Both the position numbers and the translations under genes were made by a program. A stretch of 64,000 bases of DNA from Mansonella perstans (Eukaryota > Nematoda > Chromadorea > Rhabditida > Onchocercidae): positions 171,273 to 235,272 of the forward strand of contig JBAMDO010000074.1 of the NCBI GenBank assembly GCA_037074765.1, given 5' to 3'. The notes under the pieces are model-generated. The model saw only the letters and a program-made list of their open reading frames with translations, did not search any database and had not been told where the DNA came from. This document shows, one piece after another, positions 9,709-24,700 of this stretch. The first letter of the stretch is position 1. The number at the start of each line of letters is the position of its first letter.

Positions 9709-12700
9709 ACGGAATGATACCAGGATAAAACAGAAGGAAAGAACTATATGCATTCTTAATAGCTTACCTATGAACGATAGCCCAAAACTGTGAAAACGGT
9801 GGCATATGCAATCCGGCACCCGAAAAGGAACCTGGTCCACGTAGCTTTGCAGGAAGAAAATGACCCGGATAAGTTTTTGCAAGACTGATTAGTGTATCCA
9901 ACACAAGACGACAGACTGTTGCTAGAATTGCCGGATGTAAAGCAACTGCAAATACAATGCATTACAAGTTCCACAAAGAAAACGAACTGCGAAAATTTGG
10001 CATATCAAATCTATTACGAGTAATCATTAGCCATAAATCTATACTTTCACTACCAATAGACACAGCTAGGAGGCCAAGCTTAGATAACCTACGCATATGA
10101 GAGCATGTTTAAAACTTCTACCTATATGAGTACTCTTGAAGAATTTTACTGCTTGTTCATGTTGCCCAATACCGCTGTGCACGCATATTTGATCTAACCA
10201 ACCGGACACCGTTCCCGCAAAATCCTCATATTGAACAGCGTCTTCGTCCACTTTGTCAAGTAGAGCAATTAAACACCAGATTACAAAATCACACGTCACA
10301 TTTTGCGCGCAAAGACTTTTGATGAGCTTCTAAAAGGTATTTCAATGCTTTTTTCAAGTACAAGGATTCTCCTGGACTTCAGCCGAAATCAGTAGCTGAA
10401 AACGGTTACTGGAAAGATGCACCTAATCAGCATTACTTTGAGAGTCATTTAGCATAATATGATGCATAATCTGAAGAAAAACAACAAAGTAACAGATAAC
10501 CTGTAAACGTTGAGTATTAAGACGAGCTGGATCGATGAAAAAAAGCAGTAGTAATGTAACAATGGCATCTCGATCCAATAACTGTGTAGCATTCTTCGAA
10601 GCAAGTGTGGTAACCCCGGCAAGTGCACCTACAGGAGCACTACTACCGCTTGTTCCAGGAACTGATCGACCATTTGCAGGGCGAAAGCGCTGAGCTGGCG
10701 CTAACATACGAGCAAAACGCATTACCTGCTGAAATTATGAATTATGATAATAACCTCAACAACATATATCTACTCAATTCGAAAATTTCTAGGGAGAGTA
10801 GGAAAAGTTTAATTATGATTGCTTTAAGCACAATACTTGTGCTTCATAGGACGCTCGCAAACGCCGTGCTTCGGCCGCAACATTCTGGGGTAGAACTTGT
10901 AACACCGTATCATCTGCATCAGCGAGCACTTGTGCTCGCAAAGTTGGTGGAAGGGATTCAATCAATGCAGCTGCGTCATCAGTAGCAACCGGAGTGTCTA
11001 AAACGAACTAAATTAAAGAAAAGCAAAAAAACGGAAAAACTCCGATTCATATGGAACACTATTACTATAGACAGTAATATTTAGAAAAAAAAAAAACGAG
11101 CCTGCCGGCGGCGCACTACTGTTTTCTGTCCTTTCCTGAGCTAATCGCATAGTTCTCTCATGCTGCGCTAAGATTTCTTCCTGCAAATCAGGTGGGAGTG
11201 CGTTTAGAAATTCTTGGTCGAGTGGTTCAACTGCAGGCACTTCACCATTTGCCTGACCGGCTGCCTCTAGGTTTGCGGAAGTTTGTATCAAACGCTGTGA
11301 ACGTTGCTGCCTCATATGATCTCGAATCACTTCCATACGTATATCTTCTGGTAAGGCTGCCAAAAACGCAGGATCTACGCCTTCGGGAATTTCAATATCT
11401 GAATAACGAAATTAATTTTTTGGATGTTCATAATGGACTTTATGCATCACTCGACTACAGTGAAAAATGGGAAAACCGTTCATATTAAGCTAAAAATTTA
11501 AAGAATTTTATTACCTCCTAATATTCCTCTGAAATCATCTTGACTGGCATGTAGAGCTTCCGATGCAGCATCGGTTACGCTTGCTTGCTCCACTCTCTCT
11601 AAAATAGCTTCAGTAGCAAACCGAAAAGTGAGATTAATCGTGTGGACATGCCATTCCTCTTTCCTTTTAGGTTAAACACTTTTAGCATGTACAATTTCTT
11701 GTAAATTAAATCACTTACATTTTAAATAAGTGCAAACAGTAATCTCAACATTTTCTTTAAGGACGATAAGAATGAACAAACGAATAAAGTAACTGCGCAT
11801 TTACCTTGTCTTTCAGCTTCGTTTACAGTAATTGGTAGTGTATGCATTGACGCGTCTGTTGAAATATTGCTGTTTTCATTTGCAGTGGCGATTTCCTGTC
11901 CCTGCTCCTGTTCAGAAGTTTGCTGAATTTGAACTTGAAAATTTTCTGAAGCATCGTAATATAAAGTACCTGGAATATAGAGATGACCGAAACTCAAACT
12001 ACTACTTGTTTTTTATATTTAGGAAAGAAATGCTGCACACCCATATTAGAAAAAAATTTACAAACAACCTGACTGGTCCATGGGTTCTGGAACACTATGC
12101 GTTTGAACTATTATATCGATACATTCCGATGAATTTTCCGGCTGTGTATCAGCAACATCGTCGGCGTTCCCAGCATTCTAAATTTTCATTGAAATTCTTT
12201 CTTTTTAGATTTGAAAGACGAAATTAGCAAAAAAGACAAAAATACGACACGAACCAATTCATACTCCGCGTAATGTCTCTTTTGTTGGCATTAATAATCA
12301 CATCGATGTTTTTAATGCATAATATTATGGTTTTTGACAGAGGCTTAATAATATTTTCTCGTCTCATCGCCAACTTTTTTTTCATTTAAAAACTAGATAT
12401 AACGATGTCAGGAAATCGATAATCATGTAAAAAACACTGAAACAAACCCCATGTTCTTCTTCTTCATCAATAAACAATCGCGTTGCATTGCCACTTTCAT
12501 TTGATACCGCATCCTCCAGAGTTCTCTTCGAAGATTCCTCCGTAAAATCTTTCTGCGTTTTCATTACTTCATCTTCTGCTTTCTTCTGATTTTCTTCCTT
12601 TAAAAAATCTGTTAGAACTGAAAAATCGTAAAATTTCTTAAAGACTTCCCAAGCTCAGGTAAATTTCTAATCCTCCGCATATTTCAACCCGAAGTCCTCA

Positions 12701-15700
12701 TTATTCAGAAATTATGAAAAATGTCATATAATGCTTAAGAGAATGGAACGAATAAAACTACTTTTTCAATAGTATCCATAACACCGGTGACATGAGATGC
12801 CACCATAACCCACAGGTACAAGTGGGCATGACCATCAATCATTCTTGCAGCATCTGAAAATCGTTCCAGTGGAAGTGGAACAGATGTTTGGCGTCGCTCT
12901 TCACCGGCAACTGTAGTTGTATTGTCCAATCCATGTTCTTGCATCTGAAGAAAAAAGCCAAAAAAAAGCTAAGTCTAATTTAACATCAGGAAATATTCTC
13001 GTTCCAGTAAATTCCAGCAAGGAATGTTTAGAAATGAAATATCCACATGATTAGAAATTAAATACAGCAATAACTTCTATACTCTTAATTAATGGCGAAG
13101 GTTCAAGAATCAATTATGACAGAGCAACAAAAACGTTGCTGCTTTAAAATGCAACATGACTAGATAAATATAATTGAGCAGATACTTCATGTCTTAAACA
13201 AGATTAAAAAAGCTTACAACGACGTTCAAGAAGCGCTGACGTGACGGAGCAACGTCGAAAAGATGAGTGCCGCTACCTGCTGCAGAACCATCAAAGAGCC
13301 GTTCAATAAATTCATTTTGTGTGCCGAATGCTGTCCAACGTCGTACCGCATTCTGCCGATGCAAACCTGTTGGGTTTATGTTACCAGCACCACGACGTTG
13401 ACCAACCAAAAGGCGATAACTCTGACAAGAGCCTTGTATGATTTTTTTTTAAATAAAACAGCTCATTATCTTTATATAGAAATGGCAGTTATCAAAAATT
13501 CTGCATAATAGGCTTTTTCTTTATAAATTTGCAAAGAAAAAACTTACTGTAGGTCTTTGACCTACAACGCTGTCACTGCCACTGGTCTGTGATGATCTTT
13601 GCAACAAGGGATGAACCGAACTATTGCTAACTGTCGATCGATCAGCATGTGCAGCTTCCATACCTAAGCAGTACATTTTTGAATTTGCGGCATTTTCTGA
13701 AGTTTCTCACTGGGTAACATAGAGAAAATGCTCACTAGTATTTACAAAAAGGCGGGCACCCGTGAAAGCACCATTTGTAAGAGCATCAATATCATCCAAA
13801 TTTTCAACAAATATATTTGTGTTGACAAAGTTTTCCTCAGAATCGCCATCTTCAAATCGATCTGCGGGTCCAGAATCATCTACGCTGTCGACTAAGGCAA
13901 AACGACTTAATGCTGCCGGCTCCATTTCCACCATTCCAAAATCATCTTCTTCCTCGACGCTCACACGTCCTTCTTCTAAATCGAAAAATCCCAAGCTATA
14001 TTGAATAAAACGATCAAAATATTCAGTGCAATCCTTTCCTTTGATTTCAGTATTTTTCGGCACTGATATCGCACACATACTCCCGTGAAATTGTCACAGA
14101 ACTAGGGAAAATTCGACAAAAACATTTGCTGACATTATCGTTTATCATTCCCACTTACATTAAGAAAGTCATGATACAACAGTGAATGTTTATATATCAA
14201 CTGCTATGTCATATACAACAAAGATAACGAACCTTCCATTACATCATCATGTTCATCATCCGATTCATCATCCACATCCATTTCATTAAGACCAGCACCT
14301 TCATCCTAAACATTTTTTTAATACTAGAATCAAGGTTTCATATCAAACTGCAGACACATAAATACCCACTAAAAAGATGGGAAATGTTTTAAAATAAAAT
14401 GTAATTACATCATCATCGTCATCTGCATCTTCGTCTTCCTCACTTTCACTTGAATCCTCAACAGCATCCGGATTTCTAGCACGTGCACGATCCTCAACAT
14501 CGTCCGCACAATAATCATCATCATCAGGTCTATTCCGTTCAACCGTTACCTGGAACTAATCCAGGGGCATCATATATTGATCTGACAGTACTAATGGAAA
14601 ACTTTGAAATCCTTTCCTTGTCTTTAAGGCATTTTTTGAAATCCAACTATAACAATGCATTCGTTAATTGGTCAGTCCTATTAAAAGTTGAAAAACTAGA
14701 AGCAATATAGGTTTCTTTTAGAGAACAAAAACATCAATTATGAATATATCAAGTACCTCATGAGTCTCAAAACGATGTTCATCGGCATTGCTACTGCCGT
14801 CTTCGATATGATTATCCTGGGAAGGTGAAGGTTCACCCTCTCTCGCTGTTACCGTAGCTGATGCATCGTTTTCTGATGTTGTAACTAGTGTTACAGATGC
14901 AGATGCATTCTGGGTCGCTGAGAGTGTACCGGACGCATTTTCTGCTACCGAATTCTGCGCTGCATGATTACTGTAAATTGAAAATGAGTTTTTTCCCATG
15001 GACACAAATGACGAGGAAGGTCGTCAGAAGTAAGAATCTTAATGAATCAACCCTCTTTATTTAATTGAAAGAACAAATGGATAAGAAAACTTCATCACCG
15101 AACTATAACCTCTCGAAATGCTTTGATATCACCACAATACGTAGCAAGTATTTCTTATAATAACAGAAAATTTTGCAAAATTTGGAAAGGACCTGTTGAT
15201 TGCACGCGTCAATTCTTCTAAAACTCGCAAAATGTAGTTCAGTGTCTCGATGCCCTCTTTCGTTGACAAATTCAAATACCATGGCACTCTACTCAGTTCG
15301 ACACAAACACGTTTCTTTATAATCAAACGCAAAATTGCATTTGAATTTGTGTTATTGCGCATATCTTGCGGTCCTGCGGGACATGCATCACGTGCCAACA
15401 GAAACATATCCGATAATAATCTCAGCTAAAATAACAAAATCCATACTTTGCACTCTATTTCTCAATCGCTTTTTATTTAAGTTCCCCAAGGACATCAACT
15501 TGTTTTGGATTTTCATAATACTAGCAACATATAGAAGAAATTTCAATGCATTATTTAATTACCTTAGTGCATGCTGTTTTTGAATCAGTTTCAGAGAAAA
15601 CAATGTGAAGAGAAGAAATAATACTAGAGATCAACGCTTCCTGAGCCTGAAAGTATAATTTAATCAGTGATTTTTAAATCACTTCGGGTACTCGAAAACG

Positions 15701-18700
15701 AGACAAATATATTTTCTAATATGCAACTTGTAAATATCATCTTGAAGAGAAAAAACATACTTTTGGTGAGTGGCTGCATGAAGCGATTGCAGCTACAAAG
15801 GTCTTCACAGCGACACATACATTACTATCACCAGACGAAGAACTGTTCGGAACAACACATTTACTAAGAAGCGAAACCATAAAAGGCTGCCCATTAAAAT
15901 CATGCGACTCAGCAATCAGTGTTGCTACAATACTGTAGCTCTTCGCCAATTCAGCAATCAATCGCACGAGTGACGCACGATTTATCACTCTATTTGAATC
16001 TTCCCACGAAAAGTCCAATGTGTGATTCAATAAATGCGCCAACACCTGTTATCAATCTCGTAATTGCAATATCTTTCGATTTTACTTTATGAAGCGTTCC
16101 CATCAAACATATGAATTTCCCATCAAACTCCATAGTAGGATAGAGTTTTAACTTTCTCATTACAATTATAAACAACTGGTTTTGTCCGTTACATCGGAGT
16201 GTATCCGCCGCACCACCGCAGTACGGTAAAGCTTTAATCTTCGCATAGAAAACGAAAAAAGAGAGGATAGCCCTATGCTTTGTCAGCAAAATAAGCATTT
16301 TTTCTGGTTTTTTTTTTCTAAGAGTAAAATATATATGCACTGACCTATGTAATTCGTAAAATTCTATTACTGAAGCATATCGTTAGAATAAAACAAAGAT
16401 ATCCACAAATAATAGCAAAATACCTGTTTAATAGGTGAGCATGCAGCCCACTGCTTACAAGAAGGATCAACAGGAGTCATCGGCAAAACGGTTATCTGAT
16501 CCTTCTGTTTTCGCGTAACACGTTCCATAGTAGCAGCAAAAATTTCTGGATGACGTGCACATAGCGGAGAGAGAGCGCGTATAGCATGTAACCAGTCCCG
16601 AGTTGTTCGCGGTGTCCTAAAAACCTCAACTAATAAGAAAAAAAACACTGCAAATTTAACAAACAAGAACTCCCACTGAATCCATAACACGCTCCTCAAT
16701 CGATGAAAAAAGCATTATGATGATTCAAAACAAAAATGATGCAGTAACAAAAAACCCACCTAATATGATTCCACCTGGTTAAAGGCGGATTGATAGTATA
16801 TCCACCTGCAGCAATTGTACGCACTGTTTTTTCGAAAATCTGTCTTACGGCAATTTCATCGTCAAGGCAGTGACGAATTATAAGCGCCGGAAGAACAGCT
16901 GATGATGGTACTGCGGAACCCGACACATTTATCACTGTTTGCACGCCGCCTTGCTGAAAATCATTTACTGTGGTAAGAACTGTCTCTTCTCAGATTGGAA
17001 TAAAATTTATCCGAATCAATAAAATTGCTCAATACTGCTCAACCATCATTATGGATTAATGCCCTTAAGACCAGCCTTTGCCACCAAGAATTTAAATCTT
17101 ACAACTCTGACCAGAAAAAGATAACGGTACATCATCAAAAACCATTAGACTAATGACCACGATTACATAAAGATTTCCCTTACAGCAAAATTATAAATCT
17201 GTTAGCATGTAGTTTCCAATTTATTTCGTTTTAAAAAAACTATGTGCAACCTGTAAAAATTCCCTTGCAACTTTGAAATCTCGCGTAACACGTGCAGCCA
17301 AAATAAAAATTGCATGTATCGAGGTTGAATCTATGTTTGACAAGCCAAGAAGGTCGATGACAGCAGTTACAAGTCTGTTACGTACAATCTCATTCCATTC
17401 TCTATGATCGCTACCCTAAATGAAATTGTAAACAATGGAAAATATATGAAAATATCCAAAAGCTTCAAGAAAATCAATTGCTCATTCGTAGTTGGAAAGA
17501 TCATCAGTGATAACACGACAACAGAAATAACGAAGTACTCCATTTGTTGAGGAACTTCAAGATGCAAGTCAGCAAACCATTTTAATTTCCCACTGCACAA
17601 TTACTGCAATGATTTCGCAAAATTTAGAAATAACTAGCAAAAAAACCTCAGCAAGTATTTCAGATAATATTATTCCATCCTTCAAGCGACCAGAAATTGT
17701 AATTGGCCGTTCAATGTGAGACTCAACATTACGGTGACTCATGGACGCAAAATCAACGGTGTATTGGCGGCCTCCTACGCTTACGTTACAGTTTCTTCGA
17801 CCAGCAAGAAATGCATTTGTGAGTGCATGCGAGGCTGCGGGAGGATAATTAATCCAGGTAAATACACCACCCCTTTCATCGGTATCCCAATATTTCCATG
17901 CATATGATTCAACAGCCTTAAAATAGGAAAAGTATGAAAAAAGAGTGACGAAATTCATAACTCCTCGAACTACTGTTTTCAGAATATTTATAATAAGGAC
18001 CTTTTCAACTTTATCCTTGCTATCCAATAACTTTAGCATTTTATCATAAAGATCGAGCCACAGACATATCGGTGCGATAAGCCTGAAATAGAGAAAATCG
18101 AATATGCATTTTGGCTGAAAAAGTATACTGAACTACGATGAAAACGAAGACAGAACTTTATTACATAGGTTAAATTTAGCGAATACAACAACTTAAACAA
18201 CTTCGACAACTTACCTAATAAATGCAGGTTTCTTTAAACCGTGTATGACAACCATGTCAAGCACAGAAATCAAAACACTATGAAGACGATATTTTGTGAA
18301 GACATCCATGTAAGTAGTAGCAATGCCAGGCCACAACAGACATATGAAATGTAAACGGGTAGAAAGCGCTACAATTGCTTTCTCGTCAGCCTGAAACTTG
18401 CCATAATCTAGACCACATTAGTTGCATAATCCTGAATGTTTGTATCAATTCCTAAGCTCAACGAAATGAATTTTTTTCGTAATATCAATTAAAAACGGTA
18501 TATTCTATGATCTTTCGATCTGGATTGTATTTACCTTATTCTGTAATACTTTTACAAACTCAACTCTTACACACGCAGTTAGTTTATAACGGTACTTCAG
18601 TGATTTGAAAACTGCGTGATTACCAACATCCAGCACCAAGCAATTTTCCTAACCTCGTCACAGCGTAGTTCATCCACCATCAAAAGAACATCTTGTACCA

Positions 18701-21700
18701 AATATTTACCAATAAGCACATTTCTTTTCCAATCAACGTCTACTTCATTCAAGATTGCTAGCATTATTTCCGATGTACTGAACACTAACTCTGTCCCTTG
18801 TTCCATCAAATTTAAAAGAACTGGAACAACCTGTAAAACCACAAATTTCTTAACACCATTTTGCATGTAAATTCCATTTCAAGAACTCCTTTGTTCCTTA
18901 TGATAAATTTAATTATAAGCGTTACATACTAATAAACAAATAGCTTCTGAAAAGAATAACCTTAAACGATAAGTTGCTTTCTTAGAGGTAAAAAGAGCAA
19001 ATCTACAAGAGAAAAATGAAAACAAGATGACAAGAAATTGGCATTTTTTGATCCCAACACTAATTCCATCCTCTAATTTCTCTGACAGATTCGTAATCTA
19101 CGACTTTTAATGAAAAACGATGCCTTCAATGCTATAACACTACATTGAGATGAGTAATAAAACCGTACATCTTTGCATAAGGTAGATAATACCATGCGAG
19201 TGTCGAGGGGAGGTACTTCGTTCAAGGAAATTGGCTCTTTCAAAAGAACATCTTCGAATTCCACATTCAAATCAGCGTTTTGGCCACCACTTCCTTCTTC
19301 TGCATCAATCTAAGCAAAAAATCTTGTCCTTAAATTTCATAACAACTAAGCAGCTCCTGTCAACATTTAAAACAGAAACAGCTAACTTCATCAGCATCAA
19401 TCCTTTCATCAGTTGACGACTGACGAAGTCTGCCTAAGCCATCAGTTGCAATCAGATATTCCGCAGCCTCCGGAACGGTGGAATATTCAAGTAGTGCGTC
19501 AACTGCAGCGTCACGATCGAATCCCATATCAACTAAGAGACCAATATTCGCTCCATCAAGTTCTGCTTCCATTCTAAAAACCAGTTATATCAAATATAAT
19601 TAGTGGCTTAGTTTGAGTGTCATACTAAATTGCAACAGAAATTCAATCAGAGAAAACAAAGGCTTGGACCAGCAGCTTACTTACTACTAACAAGCCTAAA
19701 AAGAGACAAAAAAAAAAAAAAGATTTTGATATAAAATCTCAACACACGATTTTGCATCTAACTGAAATTGTTCCGCATCAGTACTACCCATACACAAAAA
19801 AAAAATACTTTTTGCGATCTTCAGATGTTGCTACCACAGCCAGCTTTTGTTTTTCGGCCAAAGGCACAATTCCTTTGACTATTTCACGATATATCGAAAC
19901 AATCATGTCACAGATGTTAAAACTAACAGCTTCGCTTATGGGCAATGTCGACAATACCCCGAATATAAGATTGGCTTGCCGAAAAGCATCCTGAAGTACA
20001 AAAAGAGAAAAAAAAAGATGTATTCATTAAAATTTGATAACATTTTAAAAAATGTCACAAAAAATCCAAAACCTGTTGGGATTTTACGAGATATTTCTCG
20101 GTTGGAAAACGTTTGGCTTCTGCAAATCTTTCCGACATTTTATAACGTGAATGGCGGAATGTGTGTGCATTGACCAGTCGTTCCGTTAATGATAACCAGG
20201 CTTGCAACAACTGTCCCACTTCTAGAAAAAAAAAAAATATTAGTTTAACCAGACACAAGTTTTTCAAATCACAGTACATCAATAAAGGATTTTAAATTCA
20301 GCCACTATATGAACTCCATAGTTCCAGCACACTAGCAATCCACAAAAGATTTAGTACAGAACAGATCACTATCAATAAAGTAAAAAGTTCTTGAATATCG
20401 GTTAATAAACAAGAAAACAGAGTCATTATCAATACAGTAATAAGATTTAAATAACATACCGGAATAATTCTGATCTTTACCAGGTGCGAAGTAATTTGAG
20501 ATAATGTTAAAAAACGTATCATGAGTACCGGTACGATAAAAAGCGGAAAGCATCAAATGATAAGGACTCTTCCGTTCATCGAATAAAATATTACTGAGAT
20601 TGTTGATCCAGACTGCCAAATATGGTAGCCTTTAAAATAAAGAAAAAGTAGTCATTAAAAATTTCACTCAACTTTTTCTAGGAATTTATTTCCTCACAAC
20701 AAATCCAAAGTTTTCAAAACAACTGACATTATGGCTGGGTCAGCTTCGTCGTGAGGCTTCCACTCCAGAGCTTGTTGGAAACCTTTCATTATTTGCAATG
20801 CTAACTGCACGGCATTTTCGCATGGCGTGCCACCCTCATTTTCCTGAATTCTTCTTGTTCTGGTCATCCCACCGATAGAAATTTTGACAAGCATTGTCAT
20901 CAATTCTGTACAGTGTCGATTGCAGCGGTTCAGAGCACTGGTTCCTGATTTTGAACGAAGCCAGTAGTCATCAACTAAGAAGATATTAATATTAGTACAA
21001 CTATAAAAACACTTCTGAAGGATTTAAAAACTTTCCCTCTTCCTCAAGCTATCAGTTGTGTTCCAACCCACCTGTCTAGGAAGTAACCTTAAGTACGTTA
21101 ATTTTTATAACCGAACCCAAGGAATAAAACTTTCAGAGATAAATCACATCCATTCATCCTCCAAAATTTACTCACGCAGATATTTCGGCCGACCAATGCG
21201 CTGTGGTACACTATCTGCACCAACTGAACCATGTTTCAAAGTTGTATTAGCTTCTTCTATTTGTTCATTTATTTGGACATCATCCGTTTGTGTAGAAGCT
21301 GCGCATTTGTTCGTTGCATTAAATATTTGCAAAACTGCACATTCCCAAACAACAATTCTGAAAAAGAGCAAAACAATTTTTTTCTATGAGTTCTAGATTC
21401 CATGAATGCAAAACGAAACTTTAATTTGAAAACTCACCTCTGAGCCTGATTACATGCGGCGAGAAGTCTACAACCCTCATTTGTCCAAAATCTGAGAATT
21501 GCTGTCTTAGTGGCAGTGTTACTTCCAAGTGCAGTTTTTGATAAGCTGCCCAGAACAGAACAGAAAACTGAAATCGCACAAATGTTTGCCAGCGAAGCGT
21601 CTGACGAACTCATCGCAAGCAACGATAGCTTCGACGAACCTCCATTGACGCTACACGAACTTAACATATTCAGACAAAATTTGTTCAGTCGATTCGCAAC

Positions 21701-24700
21701 CATATCCATCACATCACTACTTCTTGTATGTTGCTATAATAGTGAATACTGACTCAGTATCATAGGACACAAAAAATATATATACACTTCAATCGAAACA
21801 CTTACAAAAAGAAATCGCATTATATTCGTGACCAATTGCGGAAATAATGATTGTGACAATTCTAGCGGAATCTGTCGAACAAAAAGTAAAGAGAGCAATT
21901 TATCAGCAGCGCCAGACTGTATAAAGACATCAGCCTGATCAGGTGATGCATTATGAGTTAACAGGGTTTCCAGAAATTTTCCGATATTCAACAGATACTC
22001 GCCAAGAGGGACAAGTTGATTTCCGTCGCACACAATCGACAACGACAGACCAAGATCGAGTTGCGGTGATTCATTTTCGGTTGTATGCATTTCTTCCCTA
22101 AATTTTTACAGTAACTATCAATAGCGATTTTGTCTCTAATAACCAAAGTTGCATGAAAGGACATTCTACATGATTTTTGGAAGACAGCTATTAATTTTAG
22201 CCGAAACTAAAATTTTCATAAGTATATTACAAGTTCATTATAAAAATAGTACATATTTGCAACAGCTGAAGTTGGATCATCATCGTCATCATCCGAAGAA
22301 ACATTGCCTGCCATGACGGTCTCATCTTCCCTGCTAGGAGAAGCCGACGAAACGGCTGCATTCGAACTTGCTGAGACTGCTTGAGCACCGCGGCACGATG
22401 CAAGAGACATAACACAATGCGGCGAATCAGTAGATGCAACATCTAGCAATTTATTCAACATCTGAAATACCAAAGAAGTACAGGTAGTACAATATGCGAC
22501 AACTCGAACTTAAATGCTCACATTTAAAATATATTATCATCCCAATAAACACTGCCCAGTTAGGAGATAAAAGTATACCTTAGTAAATGAATTGAGGAAA
22601 TTTTCTCGCAAGGTCGGATGATGATGCAAAAAGGCATCAAATGACGTGCCGAGATTCAAGGCCACCTCATCTGCAATTACGAAAAAAATTTTAAATAACT
22701 GCGTACCAGAATCCTTCATGTATCAAATAAATCCCAAACCTATAAGTCAGTTACTAGCAAACTTAACAAATATGGCACTCTGAATCATGAATAGTATCAG
22801 CATATAACCTGCAAAGTCAAAAAGTCAACAAAAACTAACTCATTTCGTTACGACGGCATTTCATAGCGTATATGTATTTTGTCGAAACGAAAATGTCACA
22901 GAAGTGATCGAAAGGGTTTTCATTTATAAAAGCTTTCAATCCACGATCGTTCAAACAAAGAGCAGTAAATGTGTTCGGCAGTGCAGCAATGACATCTCGA
23001 GAAGTAGGCAACTAAAGAACCAGAAAATAACAATGATATTTGTAAATATGACGCAATCTCTACAATTAACTTCGCATTTTTATAACACATACCTCTTGAC
23101 GGAATATTGCTTTTAGGATAGCAGTTGTGACTCCTTTCTCTTGCAAGGACGTAAGCAACGAAGGTTCTTGATAGATGAAATTTGTAATCAGGCAAATAGC
23201 TGTAATATTACAAATTATGTAATTTTTTGCCCATGATGTGACACTTTGCTAAACCATTTGTCACTGACACAATTATTTATAGAAGTGAAATCCTAACCAT
23301 TATGAAATAGTGAAGCTCCAAAAAATCCGCAGTTTGTTAAGATATGCACTAAAGCAGCCGGTAAAGCACCATCCATGACTGAAATTTCGTAAAATTTTAG
23401 TATTTTTCATAACAGTTCTCCACGGAACAGGTATCACAGAATAAACCTACTATGTCGAGCACTATCTGCAAACTGTGTATCCTGAACAGCTCTTTTGATG
23501 AAATTCAGCAATGATTTGATCAACGCAGCACGCTGTTGATGGCATTGTTCTGTTGTAGGTCCAGCGATACTTAGTTCTGCCAAATGTTTCATGCATATAT
23601 TGACATCAAACTGCAAAAATCTTAAATGACGAATACGAACTTCGTATCCATACAGCTAAAATATATCCAATAACTGATTAAGGATTTCTATGTAAAAATT
23701 AAACTAAAATTAATTAAAATGAAAACTGAAATATAAAATCGAGCTTAGTAACTCGAACACGCCATTCTCATTCATCTTAACACAAACTTCATAAACACTC
23801 ACAATTAAACGATGAACAATAATGTTCATTCCATTGCAGGACGTAAAACCATTAGCATCTAATGAAGTCATGATATCGATAACGCGGACAGCACGTGTTA
23901 CAAAAGTAATTAATTCTAAAGGTAGCGTTTCACATGAGACCACACCCAGTAATGTCTCCGTTAAAGAGCATGAAACTAATGCTTCGCCGCCTGCAAGCAT
24001 AATAATAAACACTTCACTGCGAATACCACTGATATTTGATGCTAACAGAACTAAATAGAAAAGAAAATATACCGTTTTCAAAGCCAGCAAGATGATAAAG
24101 CAAAGAAAACAAGGCAGTACAGAATGGTACAGTTGTGTACCCATTTCCAATTCTTCCGCATCGTAAGTCATCGACACACTGACGGGTCATTCGAGCCAGA
24201 AAACCGTGATATGAATTCACTCCGAGGGATTCTACTACCACATTCAATCTATAATTTTTCCATTATTTTTGAAGAACATTTATACATTTCGAGCTATCAA
24301 CAATAATTATCACCAATAACCACCAAGCTAATAAATTTAAAATATGATTCTACTGCTACATTAAATACATTAAATCTGTGAGCAAAAGATGAACATTAAA
24401 TACATTAAATCTGTGAGCAGAAGATTCATGTAGAACTATTTCTTGAAGGAATACAAGCGTTTATGATGAAATGTACTGGACGCATCTATTTTCGTCACAA
24501 GCTATTTATTCAAAGTTTTTCGGAAGAACTGGTAAAAAATAAAAATATGTGCAAAGAAAATCTTACTTTGCAGGTCTTCCAAGCGAAACAATACTGGTGA
24601 GCGTACGGAGTGCTTCGGTTTTAACAGCATCAATAATTGATTCCGAAGTATTATTAATCAGCAATAAACGAATTATTTCTTCAATAAGGCCATCATAAAG